From Bifidobacterium sp. ESL0790 (lineage in GTDB: Bacteria > Actinomycetota > Actinomycetes > Actinomycetales > Bifidobacteriaceae): 64,000 bases of DNA. The position numbers and the translations under genes are program-made. The stretch spans positions 372,001 through 436,000 of the forward strand of contig NZ_CP113915.1 of NCBI RefSeq assembly GCF_029395435.1, written 5' to 3'. The notes below the pieces were generated by a model, which saw nothing but the letters and a program-made list of their open reading frames with translations, was not told the DNA's origin and made no database searches. Positions 27,049 to 36,496 of the stretch are shown one piece after another; positions within the stretch are counted from its first letter, which is position 1; each line of letters opens with the position of its first letter.

Positions 27049-27587
27049 CGTTCCTCTTATCTCTGCTCGGGTTTGTAAGGATTGTCGGTGACCAGCGGCG
27101 TATTGGTGTACGCACACATGGCGGTGACGTTTGGCGTGCGTCGGGCTGTTTGTGGCGGTCCCGGGCGTTGTGCCGATGTGATAGACATCATAACGCCTTG
27201 TTGGCGTCGGCAGCGCTTGTTGCTCAGATATTGGCGGCGTGTCGGCGATATTCGGTTATCGCATACGCCATTGCATACACGGTTCGCGAGGGATTCGAAA
27301 TAGGTTTGGCATAGGGGGGGGGCATGGGTTTGGTATGGCTTGCATGAATCCGAATCGCGTTTGGAATACCAAGATGCCGTGATTGTTCCTTTTTTGTGTC
27401 AATGGTTTTCATAATCCGTGATACACGAGGGTTTCGCGGTTACGGTTGACGCATACGCGCATACGGATGACTGATGGTGGTCGTGTCTGGCGGCCTTGCG
27501 ATAAGCGAGCAAGCGAGCGAGAGACTGGCCGAGCGGATGGCCCTGCGACCGCCGGCATCCGGGAATGTATCCAAGGATGGAGGAACG
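27049..27587. other. 539-bp divergent intergenic region with a G9 tract
   Basis: The region lies between the divergent ilvB and leucine-rich-repeat genes and must hold both promoters. No leader peptide rich in Ile/Val/Leu codons was found on the ilvB side, so classical attenuation is not supported. A run of nine G lies at 27314-27322. In-frame ATGs from 27474 precede the chosen downstream start but lack a ribosome site. Confidence 0.55.
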
Positions 27588-29711
27588 ATGGTCGACGGTG
27601 GTGGTGCCCGCCAGATGTGGTGGCGCGCGGTGAAAGCCGCGACAGTGACATTGGCTGCGCTGATGGCGTTGTCGATCGTGCTGGCCCCAAGCCTCGCCTC
27701 GGCGGCCGCGTTCGACGAATGTGTGGTCGGCAAGAGCTCCATCGCCCGTTGTTTTCCCGACAAGGCGCTCGCCGCGGACGTCGCAGAGGCCGTGCACGCT
27801 GATACGGGCGATGCCCTGACCCAGAAAATGATCAGCGACACCAAGAAACTCAACGCGTTCGGCGACTTGCACGGCAGAATCGAGCGTCTCGAGGGCATCG
27901 GGAGATTGACGAACCTCACCTATCTCAATATCGACCGCAATGCCCTCCAAAGTCTCAAGGAATTGACCAAGCTCACCAAACTGGAGACGCTATATTGCAA
28001 TGAGAACGAAGTCTTTGATTTTTCGCCGCTTTCCAAACTCACCTCGTTGCGTCTACTTTCCCTAAACAACCAGAGTGAATCCTATGATCAGCATAGCCGT
28101 GGCCGCAAGGACACCGATCTCACCCCGCTGAAAGGGCTCACCGGGCTCACCACCCTTCATCTCAACCAAGGCAAGTTCAAAAGCATCGCCCCGCTTGCCG
28201 GCTTGGTCAATCTGCAAGAACTTGATATCAGCGAGGATGAGATTGCCGATATCACGCCCCTGGCCGGAATGGCGAATCTCACGTGGCTCAACGTCAGCGG
28301 AAACACTTTGAACTCGATTGACGCCGTGCGTGGCATGCCGCATCTACGTGAGCTCTACGCAGTCGAGCGATACTCCCGTGGCTCCTCGCGGATCAGTGAT
28401 ATCTCGGCGCTTGAGACGCTCACCGATATGCGGAAGCTCGACTTGGAAGGCAGCGCGATAGAGGATATCTCGCCGTTGCGTGGCATGACCAACATGCGTG
28501 AGCTGTGGATCGGATGCAACCATATCTCCGACATCGGCCCGCTCGCGGGGATGCAGTCGCTGACGTTGCTGTCGATCGATTACAACCAGATTCAAAGCGT
28601 GGAGGCGTTGCGCGGTCTTACGCAGTTGAGCAAGCTCGACCTGCGTAACAACGAGATTTCCGACATTTCACCGCTCGCAGGCCTCACCAAACTGGAGGGC
28701 ACGCTTGACATTTCCAACAACCGGATATCGGATATCTCCCCGCTGGCGGATTGTGACCATATCGCAGAACTCGATGCGGAAGACAACCATATCAGTGATA
28801 TCTCGGTGCTGGCGAAGATGCGCGTGCTTTATGAGGCGCATCTCGGGGGCAACTCGGTGCGCGACGCCACCTTGCCCGCCAAGGCGAGGGATATCCCGGG
28901 CTTGGGTTATCAGTACACGTTGCTTGACGACGCTGCCCCCGACCAGTTGACGCTGCAGACGGCGAAAGGCCTTGATGGCAGGTATATCAAACCGAAGATG
29001 TATCCGGAATCCGGCCAATACGACCCGACGACCGGTGTGGTGACATGGCAATCGGCGGGGGACGCCGACCACATATCCCTGACGTGGGATGACGGCCCCA
29101 GTGGCGGTTTCGCAGGCACCGTTGTGCGACATATCCAGGGAGTGCCGCCGAAACAGATGCACAACGTCACCTTCGACGTCAGCCGATGCAGTCTTGATGT
29201 TCCCGACCAGCAGGTGCGCGACGGCGATGCGGCGAACCTTCCCGACGTTCCGATGACCTGCGATGGCATTGGATTCGGGCAATGGCGGGTGCATGAAGGG
29301 GAGGACGATGGCTATAGGAAGCCCGAGGCTTTTAACCGGCCGGTCACCAAGGACATGAGGTTGGAGGGCACATGGGATGAGTCATCGGGCAACGCCATTG
29401 ACTCAACTGAGCATAGGCAGCAGGTGCGGCACCAAGGGCCATTTTCTGACGGTCCCGCCGATGAGGACGAATATGTGATGGTCCATCTTCATCTTCATGA
29501 GCATGAGTACGATTCTTGGCTTGACAAGGCTGCCGGATATGGGCTGCTTGCGGTTTGCATATTTGCGATTGTGGGCGTTTTGGCCGCGGTGGTCGGCTGC
29601 GTGATGATGATCGTCAAGCGTATAAAGCGGCGTGCCGCCGCCAAAAGTGAGGCTGGGCCAGTGGAAGGATGGCCGCCGGATTGGCCACCAGCCCAATATC
29701 CGGGCGCATAG
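27588..29711 (+). CDS. secreted, membrane-anchored leucine-rich-repeat (internalin-type) protein
   Basis: 707 residues from the ATG at 27588, chosen because GGAGG lies 4 bases upstream. A signal peptide (VTLAALMALSIVLAPSLASA) is followed by about a dozen 22-residue repeats of the internalin type (LTxLTxLNIDxNxLQSL, ISDISPLAGLTKLE). The C-terminal part has an unassigned extracellular segment and one transmembrane helix (GYGLLAVCIFAIVGVLAAVV) with a basic tail; no LPXTG is present. Likely a cell-surface binding protein; the ligand is unknown. Confidence 0.9.
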   Translation: MVDGGGARQMWWRAVKAATVTLAALMALSIVLAPSLASAAAFDECVVGKSSIARCFPDKALAADVAEAVHADTGDALTQKMISDTKKLNAFGDLHGRIERLEGIGRLTNLTYLNIDRNALQSLKELTKLTKLETLYCNENEVFDFSPLSKLTSLRLLSLNNQSESYDQHSRGRKDTDLTPLKGLTGLTTLHLNQGKFKSIAPLAGLVNLQELDISEDEIADITPLAGMANLTWLNVSGNTLNSIDAVRGMPHLRELYAVERYSRGSSRISDISALETLTDMRKLDLEGSAIEDISPLRGMTNMRELWIGCNHISDIGPLAGMQSLTLLSIDYNQIQSVEALRGLTQLSKLDLRNNEISDISPLAGLTKLEGTLDISNNRISDISPLADCDHIAELDAEDNHISDISVLAKMRVLYEAHLGGNSVRDATLPAKARDIPGLGYQYTLLDDAAPDQLTLQTAKGLDGRYIKPKMYPESGQYDPTTGVVTWQSAGDADHISLTWDDGPSGGFAGTVVRHIQGVPPKQMHNVTFDVSRCSLDVPDQQVRDGDAANLPDVPMTCDGIGFGQWRVHEGEDDGYRKPEAFNRPVTKDMRLEGTWDESSGNAIDSTEHRQQVRHQGPFSDGPADEDEYVMVHLHLHEHEYDSWLDKAAGYGLLAVCIFAIVGVLAAVVGCVMMIVKRIKRRAAAKSEAGPVEGWPPDWPPAQYPGA

Positions 29712-29750
29712 CTGGCGGAACCAGTCGCCGCGATATTTCTCCAAAAGCTG

Positions 29751-29871
29751 TTAAGTGGGTGCCTTGAGGGTTAAGTGGGTGCCTGTCCGATTTGAAAACC
29801 TGAAAAACAGGCCTTTTTACCCATATTCTGGCGAATCAGGCACCCACTTAACCTCTGAAGCACCCACTTAA
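29751..29871. repeat. nested inverted repeat between convergent genes
   Basis: TTAAGTGGGTGC occurs at 29751-29762 and again at 29771-29782, and its complement GCACCCACTTAA at 29840-29851 and 29860-29871, all perfect. The inner pair extends to 16 bp. Direct copies are 20 bp apart on both sides, so the whole 121-bp element is a symmetric double-arm palindrome. The loop holds CCTG-A5-CAGG followed by CCTTTTT, a possible terminator for the leucine-rich-repeat gene. Confidence 0.8.
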
Positions 29872-29892
29872 TGTCGCAATCCGCCCAGGCTC

Positions 29893-30726
29893 TTATGCCT
29901 TGTGATGATGCTTTTTGGCCTGGTGCTTGCCCGGATTGCTGTCAAGCTCGTGCCAAGCCTCGCGGGCTGCGGCGAGCTGGGCCTTGCGCTTGCTGGAACC
30001 CGTGCCGACGCCAAGCACCTCGTCATTCTCGCCCACGACGGCGCGGGCGGTGAAGACCTGCGCGTATTCCGGGCCACCCACCGACATGCGGTAGCGTGGA
30101 TCCTCAAGCCCCATGCCGTGCGCCTTGACGGTCAGTGAGGTCTTCCAATCGAGCGCCGGGCCTTCGGTCGCCACTTTCTTGAGCTCATCATCGACCAAGT
30201 GGTGCACCACCTTGCGCGCCTTGTCGATGCCGTGCTCCACGAACGTCGCGCCGATCAGCGATTCGACGATGTCGCAGAGGATCGAGCTCTTGTTGGCCCC
30301 GCCGGAGTCAGCCTCGCCGTGGCCGAGCAAGATATAAGGCCCGACCTGCAACTTCTCGCGCGCGATCTGCGAAAGCGCCTTCTCCGAGACGGCCATCGCC
30401 CGCATCTTCGCCAGCTGTCCCTCGCTCATGTCGGGGTGGTCGCGGTACAGGGTCTCCGTGGAGACGAGTTCGAGCACGGCGTCCCCGAGGAACTCAAGGC
30501 GCTCGTAGTTCGGGGCGCCCTCGTGCTCGTGCGAGAACGAGCGATGGGTGAGCGCCTGCACCAGCAGGTCCGGCGAAAGCGTGGTGCCGAGCCGGTCGAG
30601 TAGCTCCTGCTGCGGAGAGTTGGACTTGGTGATTTGAGCGGTTTTGGCTTGTGGAATCGAAGTCGGCCGGGAACCGGAATTGTGGGTCGCGGATTCGATA
30701 GCTTCGTTATGTTGTGAATCGGTCAC
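29893..30726 (-). CDS. rnc: ribonuclease III
   Basis: 277 residues from a GTG at 30726; AAAGGA lies 6 bases upstream and the protein begins VTDSQHNEA. The signature ERLEFLGDAVLEL carries the catalytic acidic residues of the dsRNA endonuclease domain. A C-terminal double-stranded-RNA-binding domain follows (DWKTSLTVKAHGMG, SKRKAQLAAAREAWHEL). It processes rRNA precursors and regulates mRNAs, often including pnp. It lies downstream of rpmF but behind a strong terminator. Confidence 0.95.
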   Translation of the reverse strand: MTDSQHNEAIESATHNSGSRPTSIPQAKTAQITKSNSPQQELLDRLGTTLSPDLLVQALTHRSFSHEHEGAPNYERLEFLGDAVLELVSTETLYRDHPDMSEGQLAKMRAMAVSEKALSQIAREKLQVGPYILLGHGEADSGGANKSSILCDIVESLIGATFVEHGIDKARKVVHHLVDDELKKVATEGPALDWKTSLTVKAHGMGLEDPRYRMSVGGPEYAQVFTARAVVGENDEVLGVGTGSSKRKAQLAAAREAWHELDSNPGKHQAKKHHHKA

Positions 30727-30955
30727 GATGGTCCTTTTATATGGATATGGCCCCGACGAACATATTGCGGGCACCAAGCCGTTTGTGGATGTTTGCCGAG
30801 GTATTGGACTTTGACAAACGAAGTCAAAACGGATTGGTTCCTGTAACACATCTGCGTGGCGTGTAACGGATAATGCGAATGAGATTATTTAAGGTTATTG
30901 GCTAGGTTGATTACGAATCTAAGCAAGAAAACAAGCCGAATCGCAAGCAAAGATG

Positions 30956-30988
30956 AAAAAGCCCCGCCACCCGTCGATGGCAGGGCTT
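30956..30988 (-). terminator. intrinsic terminator of rpmF
   Basis: On the minus strand AAGCCCTGCCA pairs with TGGCGGGGCTT (one G-U pair) and is followed by TTT. It lies 16 bp after the rpmF stop and separates rpmF from rnc. Confidence 0.85.
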
Positions 30989-31003
30989 CTGTTACCTAGC
31001 GTT

Positions 31004-31198
31004 TCACTTGCTCAGGTTTGAGTCAATGGCCTCGCGATAGACGCGGCCACGGAACGAGCCGCAGCTCGGGCAAGCCATGTGAGGCAGGGTCGGCGCGCCA
31101 CAATTGGGGCAGGCGACGGTCTTGGCCGCGCTGGCCTTCCAGTTGGAGCGGCGCGAATGCGTGTTGGCTCGCGAAGTCTTGTACTTTGGCAGTGCCAT
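31004..31198 (-). CDS. rpmF: 50S ribosomal protein L32
   Basis: 64 residues beginning [18 protein letters not shown], the actinobacterial L32 N-terminus. Two CxxC pairs (CPNC and CPSC) form the zinc ribbon. It lies downstream of the DUF177 gene, the classical arrangement. Confidence 0.97.
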   Translation of the reverse strand: MALPKYKTSRANTHSRRSNWKASAAKTVACPNCGAPTLPHMACPSCGSFRGRVYREAIDSNLSK

Positions 31199-31270
31199 GG
31201 TATTCCTCTATTTCGTTCGAACAGATTGAGCTTAAGCGTTGACAAGTCTAACGCAATCTCGGTACAAGCT

Positions 31271-31921
31271 CTACTTGCCCGCTTCCTCTTCCTTTTCGAG
31301 TTGGGCTTTGAGCCCGGCCAGCGAGGCGAAACGGTTGTCGACCACGTCGTGATGGTGGCCGGGATTGTCGTTCAGGTTGACGCCACACTGTGGGCACAGG
31401 CCCTTGCAATCCGGCTTGCACAGCGGTTGCAGCGGCAGGTTCTCCACGAGTGTGTCGCGCAGCAGGGCCTCGATGTCGGCGAAACCGCCGTCGTGGCTCA
31501 GGGGGTAGGCGTCCTCCGACTCGTCTTCGGCGTCGGCGAGATCCACGTCGTTATTGTTCTTGCCGCCTTTGCCGCCCTTTCCGTGTCCCTTGTCGTTCTC
31601 GGGCATGGAGACGTTCGCCAGCGCGGGATCGTAGGGGAAGAACGCGGTGACGTCGAGCTCCCAGTCCTTGTTGATCGGCGTGAGGCAGCGGGTGCACTCA
31701 GCGTGCATCGGCGCGGTGAAGCGCCCCATGAACACGAGGCCGTCGGCTATGGAATCGAATGATCCGCGCACGCGCACAGGCTCGCCCTCGCGCACGCCCA
31801 CGACCTCATCACCCACGCCGCTGGGCGCTGGGAAATCTTGGTCGATGGCCTTGCTCAGGCCGGGCCGGGAGGAAACCTGGCTCACCGGGATGGCCCATTG
31901 CGAATCTTCTGGTCTTGTCAT
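31271..31921 (-). CDS. YceD family protein (DUF177)
   Basis: 216 residues. The conserved blocks VRGSFDSIADGLVFMG, the CTRCL pair at about 76-79 and the C-terminal CKPDCKGLCPQCG mark the DUF177/YceD family, linked to 23S rRNA or L32-related large-subunit maturation. A Gly/Lys/Asn/Asp-rich insertion occupies about 102-138, between the two cysteine regions. The gene lies directly upstream of rpmF and 6 bp after the coiled-coil gene, in one operon. Confidence 0.92.
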   Translation of the reverse strand: MTRPEDSQWAIPVSQVSSRPGLSKAIDQDFPAPSGVGDEVVGVREGEPVRVRGSFDSIADGLVFMGRFTAPMHAECTRCLTPINKDWELDVTAFFPYDPALANVSMPENDKGHGKGGKGGKNNNDVDLADAEDESEDAYPLSHDGGFADIEALLRDTLVENLPLQPLCKPDCKGLCPQCGVNLNDNPGHHHDVVDNRFASLAGLKAQLEKEEEAGK

Positions 31922-31927
31922 TATTGC

Positions 31928-32893
31928 CTATTGCTCCGAATCGTTGGTGCTTGGTTGCAGGGTCTCCTGCTGGTTCTCGACGAGTTTCTTGGCCGCCGCG
32001 CGCTGGCGCTCGTCGATGACCTTGATGCCGTTGTCGACATCTTGGCTGTAGGTGGAAAGCTGGTCTTTGAGGGCTTTCATCACGTCCGCGCAGTAGGCGT
32101 TCGCGCCCTGCGTGAGCTTGGTGGCCTTCGTCTGCGCATCCTCGATGATATCGGCGGCCTTCTGGCGGGCCAGGTCGGTGACGCGCTCGTGGTCGGCCAG
32201 GAATTCGGCCTGTTCCTGCGCGTTCTGCACGATCTGTGTGGCCTGGTTCTTGGCGTCGGCGGTGATGGCGTCGGCCTCGGCCTGCGCGTTCTCAAGCCTG
32301 CGTTCCGACTCCCTCATCAACGACGAGGCGCGTTCCAGCTGGACCGGCAGCATCGTCTTGAGTTGGTCAAGTTGCTCGGTGAGCTCATCGCGGTCGAGAC
32401 GCACCGTGTTCGGCGCGAAGATGCTCGATTTGGCGTCCTCCAGCGTTTCGCTCAACTGGTCGATGATGTCATAGACCGTGGTGAACTCGTCGCGGCTTTT
32501 GCTGGTCGCGTAATCATCCATCTCGTCGTCCGAGGCCTCGTCATCGGCGTCGTTCGGGCCCAGCGGATGCTTGTGCTCCTGCAGATCCGGCAGGTTGTCG
32601 CTCGTGAAATGGACCTTGGGGGTGGGGACGTCTTGGGCGGGAGCGCCGGAATCCTTGCTGGCCTTGGCATCCTTGGCGCTTTGTGTCTTGCTGGCGGCCT
32701 TCATCGGCCCGGTCTCGTCGTCGGCGTCCTGCGGTTGTGCGTCGCCGCCATCGCTGTTGTCCTTGCCTTTGTCGCCGCTTTCGCCGTGGGGTGCGGCGGA
32801 AAGCGCGTCGACGGGGATGATGGTCGAGTTGGTGCTGTCGTCGTCGTTCTCTTCCTCGTCGGTGAGGTTCGTCTGATCGGTCATGTCAGTCAT
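31928..32893 (-). CDS. DivIVA-like coiled-coil protein
   Basis: 321 residues from the ATG at 32893, which lies inside the end of coaD with AAAGAAAAGAG upstream. The first 140 residues are acidic and low in complexity. From about residue 140 the sequence becomes a long coiled coil ([37 protein letters not shown]). This layout and position between coaD and DUF177 fit the actinobacterial cell-division-initiation (DivIVA/SepIVA-like) proteins, which organise wall growth at poles or septum. The function is inferred from context. Confidence 0.8.
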   Translation of the reverse strand: MTDMTDQTNLTDEEENDDDSTNSTIIPVDALSAAPHGESGDKGKDNSDGGDAQPQDADDETGPMKAASKTQSAKDAKASKDSGAPAQDVPTPKVHFTSDNLPDLQEHKHPLGPNDADDEASDDEMDDYATSKSRDEFTTVYDIIDQLSETLEDAKSSIFAPNTVRLDRDELTEQLDQLKTMLPVQLERASSLMRESERRLENAQAEADAITADAKNQATQIVQNAQEQAEFLADHERVTDLARQKAADIIEDAQTKATKLTQGANAYCADVMKALKDQLSTYSQDVDNGIKVIDERQRAAAKKLVENQQETLQPSTNDSEQ

Positions 32894-33386
32894 GGTGACT
32901 CTTTTCTTTCTTGAGCGCTTCATCGAGCATGGAGACCACGCAATCCGGCACCATTCCGGTGACGTCGCCGCCATGGCGCGCCACATCCTTGACGACGGTG
33001 CTGGAGACGTGTTCCAGAACGGGATCGGCGGGCAGGAAGAGCGTCTCGACGCCGGAAAGCCTGCGGTTGACGAGCGCCATGCCGAGCTCGGCCTCGTAAT
33101 CGCCGTTCTGACGCAGCCCCTTGACGATGACCGTCGCGCCGACCTTGGTGCAGTAGTCCGTGATGAGCCCGTCGGTGGAGGCGACCTTCACGTTGGAGCA
33201 CCCGTCCTTGACGAGCGCCCTGCGGATGACATCGACTCGGGTCTCCTCCGAAAACATCGGCGTTTTCGCGGCGTTGACCGCCACCACCACATGCACCTCG
33301 GTGAAGATGCGCGCGCTGCGTTCGATCACGTCCAGATGGCCCGCGGTGACGGGGTCATAGGAACCTGGACATACTGCAATAGTCAT
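32886..33386 (-). CDS. coaD: phosphopantetheine adenylyltransferase
   Basis: 166 residues, the family length. [21 protein letters not shown] carries the TxGH nucleotide-binding motif (seen here as TAGH). [14 protein letters not shown] and the SSTVVKD segment near the C-terminus complete the active site. The enzyme makes dephospho-coenzyme A from 4'-phosphopantetheine and ATP. The stop overlaps the next gene's start by 8 bases, so translation is coupled. Confidence 0.97.
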   Translation of the reverse strand: MTIAVCPGSYDPVTAGHLDVIERSARIFTEVHVVVAVNAAKTPMFSEETRVDVIRRALVKDGCSNVKVASTDGLITDYCTKVGATVIVKGLRQNGDYEAELGMALVNRRLSGVETLFLPADPVLEHVSSTVVKDVARHGGDVTGMVPDCVVSMLDEALKKEKSHHD

Positions 33387-33568
33387 GCCTCAAGGTTAGC
33401 GCCTGACACTGATTTTCGTAGGGGAGAGCGGCGTTCGGCGGCGTCTGGCGTGCCGGTGGATTCGTGGCCGCCGTTCGTTCAGTTTTGCGATTCAGCTTCA
33501 CGGAAACGTTCGGGCCACGTGGATTGTTAGAATCATTGGTGACTACGGATGTGTATGGCAAGGAGATC

Positions 33569-33934
33569 ATGATGAGGCAAGAGCATGGCGAACAAGACGA
33601 TATGACCCAACGTGGCGAGGCCGGCGAGACTTTGGGTTGGCGCGACCAGGCCGGTTTCGAGAACCCCGCGCAAAGCCCGGACTCCGGGGCGGGCACGGCG
33701 ATGCTCGAGCGCCCCGAGACCAAGGAGGAGGCCAAGCGTGACGATGGCGGTGACGCGGACCGTTTCGCGCATTACGTCTCGAAGCGCAAGAAGCTGGAAT
33801 CGCAGATGACCGGCAGGCCGGTGGTCGCGCTGTGCGGTAAGGTCTGGGTGCCCAAGCACGATGGGAAAAAGTACCCGGTGTGCCCGGATTGCAAGCGCAT
33901 CCACGAGGAGATGATGAACGAGCCGTCGTTCTGA
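33569..33934 (+). CDS. DUF3039 domain protein
   Basis: 121 residues from the tandem ATG-ATG at 33569, which follows AAGGAG; the second ATG has the better spacing. The C-terminal 60 residues (FAHYVSK, GRPVVALCGKVWVP, then YPVCPDCKRIHEEM) match DUF3039, a small actinobacterial zinc-ribbon-like family of unknown function. The CG..CPDC cysteines could bind zinc. It lies near pncB, as in many actinobacteria. Confidence 0.88.
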   Translation: MMRQEHGEQDDMTQRGEAGETLGWRDQAGFENPAQSPDSGAGTAMLERPETKEEAKRDDGGDADRFAHYVSKRKKLESQMTGRPVVALCGKVWVPKHDGKKYPVCPDCKRIHEEMMNEPSF

Positions 33935-33969
33935 TTGGCTTTGTAGTTTTATAGCTATCTCATAAACTT

Positions 33970-34014
33970 GTGGCTGGTGGGAATCGGCGTTTGATCTCGA
34001 TTCCCACCAGCCAC
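33970..34014. terminator. bidirectional intrinsic terminator
   Basis: GTGGCTGGTGGGAATCG (33970-33986) pairs perfectly with CGATTCCCACCAGCCAC (33998-34014). It lies between the DUF3039 gene and the convergent pncB gene. Confidence 0.88.
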
Positions 34015-34112
34015 ATGCTTATATATCTGTAGTGGCCATATGATTTCTGGTCGCGAGACCTATTGACCTATTAAACCTTATAGGGATCTAATAGGTTCGC
34101 AACCAACGCGCT

Positions 34113-35435
34113 TCACAGCACGTCGATTTGCGTGGGGATGGACGGGTCGCCCTTCATCAGCGACTGCGCGGTGATCGGCAGCTCAGCCAACGCCTTGGCG
34201 CGGTAATCGTGCGCGGCGGTGATGGCGTCGTGGCCCTGGTACTGGCTGTTGGCCTCGCCGTGGTCCATATAGCTGACCATCAAATCCTTCCAACCGTCCT
34301 CGGGCTGGAACTTGGCCAGCTGCTCCTCGGAGCCGGAGATGACGTGCTCGCAGTCGGCCAGGTTGTATTCGTAGGAGCGGAAGGCCAGCTTGCGGCCCGG
34401 CACGGTGGCCTTGTCCTCGGACTTCTTGGCGACTGGCACCATCTCGCCCTTGTTGCCCTCGCGCTCGGTGAGCTTGTAGACCATCGCGCAGGTGGGCGCG
34501 CCGGAGCCGGTGACCAGCATCGTGCCCACGCCGTAGGAATCGACCGGGGCGGACTGCAGGGCGGCCAACGCATACTCGTCAAGGTCGTTGGTCACCGTGA
34601 TCTTGGTGTCTTTGGCACCCAGCGAATCGAGCTGGTTGCGCACGCGCTGGGCTAGGGCGGCGAGGTCGCCGGAGTCGATACGCACGCAGCCGAGCTTCGG
34701 GCCGGCCACCTCGACGGCGGTCTTGATGGCCTCCTCGATGTCGTAGGTGTCGACCAGAAGCGTCGTGTTCGCGCTCATCGCATTGACCTGCGAGGCGAAG
34801 GCGTCGCGCTCGGAATCGTGCACGAGGGTGAAGCAGTGGGCCGAGGTGCCGATGGCCTTGAGACCGTAGAGCTGGGCCGCGAGCAGGTTCGAGGTGCCCT
34901 GGAACCCGCCGACCACGGCTGCGCGGGCGGCGGCGACGGCGGCCCACTCGTTGGCGCGGCGTCCGCCCATGTCCATGCAGGGGCGGTTCCCGGCGGCGCT
35001 GGCCATGCGCGAGGCGGCCGAAGCGACGGCGGAATCATAGTTGAGGATCGAGAGCAGCAGCGTCTCCAGCAGTGTACACTCGCCGAAGGTGCCCTCCACC
35101 TCGAGGATCGGGGAGTTCGGGAAGAACATCTCGCCTTCGCGGTAGCCCTTGATCGAGCCGGTGAACTTGAAGTTCTCGAGCCATTTGATGGTCTCGGGGC
35201 TCACGATCTTGCGGTCGGAAAGGAACTTCAGGTCCTCGTCGCTTAAGTGGAAGCGTTCGAGCGCGTCGAGGATGCGCCCGGTGCCGGCGAGCACGCCATA
35301 TCGGCGGCCGACGGGCAGATGGCGGGTGAAGACCTCGAAGACGCACTTGCGGTTCGCGGTGCCGTCCTTGAGCGCCGCGTCGAGCATCGTGTACTCATAC
35401 ATATCGGTCATAAGGGCTGGTGAATAGTCAATCAT
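34113..35435 (-). CDS. pncB: nicotinate phosphoribosyltransferase
   Basis: 440 residues from the ATG at 35435, with GGGAGG upstream. The N-terminus MIDYSPALMTDMYEYTM is typical. Catalytic and substrate segments are KCVFEVFTRHLP, RIDSGDLAALAQRVR and DSYGVGTMLVTG. The enzyme joins nicotinate with PRPP, coupled to ATP hydrolysis, in NAD salvage. Bifidobacteria depend on nicotinate uptake, so the gene is probably important for growth. Confidence 0.96.
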   Translation of the reverse strand: MIDYSPALMTDMYEYTMLDAALKDGTANRKCVFEVFTRHLPVGRRYGVLAGTGRILDALERFHLSDEDLKFLSDRKIVSPETIKWLENFKFTGSIKGYREGEMFFPNSPILEVEGTFGECTLLETLLLSILNYDSAVASAASRMASAAGNRPCMDMGGRRANEWAAVAAARAAVVGGFQGTSNLLAAQLYGLKAIGTSAHCFTLVHDSERDAFASQVNAMSANTTLLVDTYDIEEAIKTAVEVAGPKLGCVRIDSGDLAALAQRVRNQLDSLGAKDTKITVTNDLDEYALAALQSAPVDSYGVGTMLVTGSGAPTCAMVYKLTEREGNKGEMVPVAKKSEDKATVPGRKLAFRSYEYNLADCEHVISGSEEQLAKFQPEDGWKDLMVSYMDHGEANSQYQGHDAITAAHDYRAKALAELPITAQSLMKGDPSIPTQIDVL

Positions 35436-35639
35436 CGTATGCCTCCCTGAAAGCGGCGTCGTGGATTGTCGTTGCGTTGCGGACGCCGCGTGCGACGCCA
35501 TTGCGGTCGTCGCGTTCTCGTTACCTCAAGCCTACCGTCAAATCCTGATTTGTAGTTGAAATGACTATAAGTAGACATTTCCGTGGCGTTTACGCCGTTC
35601 GCGCCCCGGCTTTTCGCGCATGGCCTTTAGACTGACAGC

Positions 35640-36278
35640 ATGAAATATTTTGTCGGGATCTATCGCCTCGTCATCGCCTTCCTGTGCCTGGCGTGGACGA
35701 GCGTGGCCTGGACCACGCCGAGCTACTGGGTCTACTTCACCTACGAGACCAATTTCCTGCTCGGGCTGGTGATGCTCTGGGCCGGCGCGGCGAGCCTCAT
35801 CGACGGCAAGCAGCCTCCGGCATGGCTCAAGGGCATCCTCACGTTGTACATCCTCATCACCGGCCTCGTTGCCTTCTTCGTGCTGCCGCCCGCCAACCCG
35901 GCCACCGCGAAATACGTCTTCGGCGTGATGACCAACGTCATCCTGCACAAGGCCGTGCCGATCATGGCCGTCATCGATTTCGTGCTCTTCGACGCCCACC
36001 GCCGCTTCAAGTGGCACTACATCTTCTCGTGGCTGCTCTATTTCCCGTTCTATCTGGCGTTCGTGCTCATCCGAGCCCACCTTTGGCCGCACTCGGGGCC
36101 TGAGGCGCACGGCAATCCCTATCCCTATGGGTTTATCGATTTGACCAAGATCACCTGGGGACAGCTGGGCATCAACATCGTCGAATACATCATCATCTTC
36201 GCGGTGCTCGGACTCGTTCTCTTCCTGATCGACCGGGCGCTGCCGAAGAAGCCGCTCATCGGAGCGGCGCGCGGCTGA
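35640..36278 (+). CDS. Pr6Pr family six-helix membrane protein
   Basis: 212 residues with six hydrophobic segments (VGIYRLVIAFLCLAW, NFLLGLVMLWAGAASL, ILTLYILITGLVAFFVLP and others). Conserved features include FTYETN near residue 38, HKAVPIMAVIDF, and NPYPYGFIDL before the last helix. These fit the Pr6Pr (FAR-17a/AIG1-like) family, whose activity in bacteria is unknown. No ribosome site precedes the ATG; it may be leaderless. Confidence 0.85.
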   Translation: MKYFVGIYRLVIAFLCLAWTSVAWTTPSYWVYFTYETNFLLGLVMLWAGAASLIDGKQPPAWLKGILTLYILITGLVAFFVLPPANPATAKYVFGVMTNVILHKAVPIMAVIDFVLFDAHRRFKWHYIFSWLLYFPFYLAFVLIRAHLWPHSGPEAHGNPYPYGFIDLTKITWGQLGINIVEYIIIFAVLGLVLFLIDRALPKKPLIGAARG

Positions 36279-36496
36279 GGCTCTGCTTGGGCGTTGAGCT
36301 TCTGATCTGTCTGCCTGTTTGCCAGCGTTTTGCGGGTTGGCGCGCTCTGAGGAGACGAGGATGTGGGTTAGCGATGCGTGTTCGTCGGTATCAAAGGCAT
36401 TTGCCGCTGGCCGTGACATCGATATGTGTTGCAAATAGCCGATTTCCTGCGCTGAAGCGCGGAGCCGACGTGACCGGCTGATGGTAGGTTGGCGGT

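Noticed and set aside
27049..27450. Attenuator leader peptide for ilvB
   Set aside because: No short frame rich in Ile, Val or Leu codons followed by alternative hairpins was found on the minus strand.
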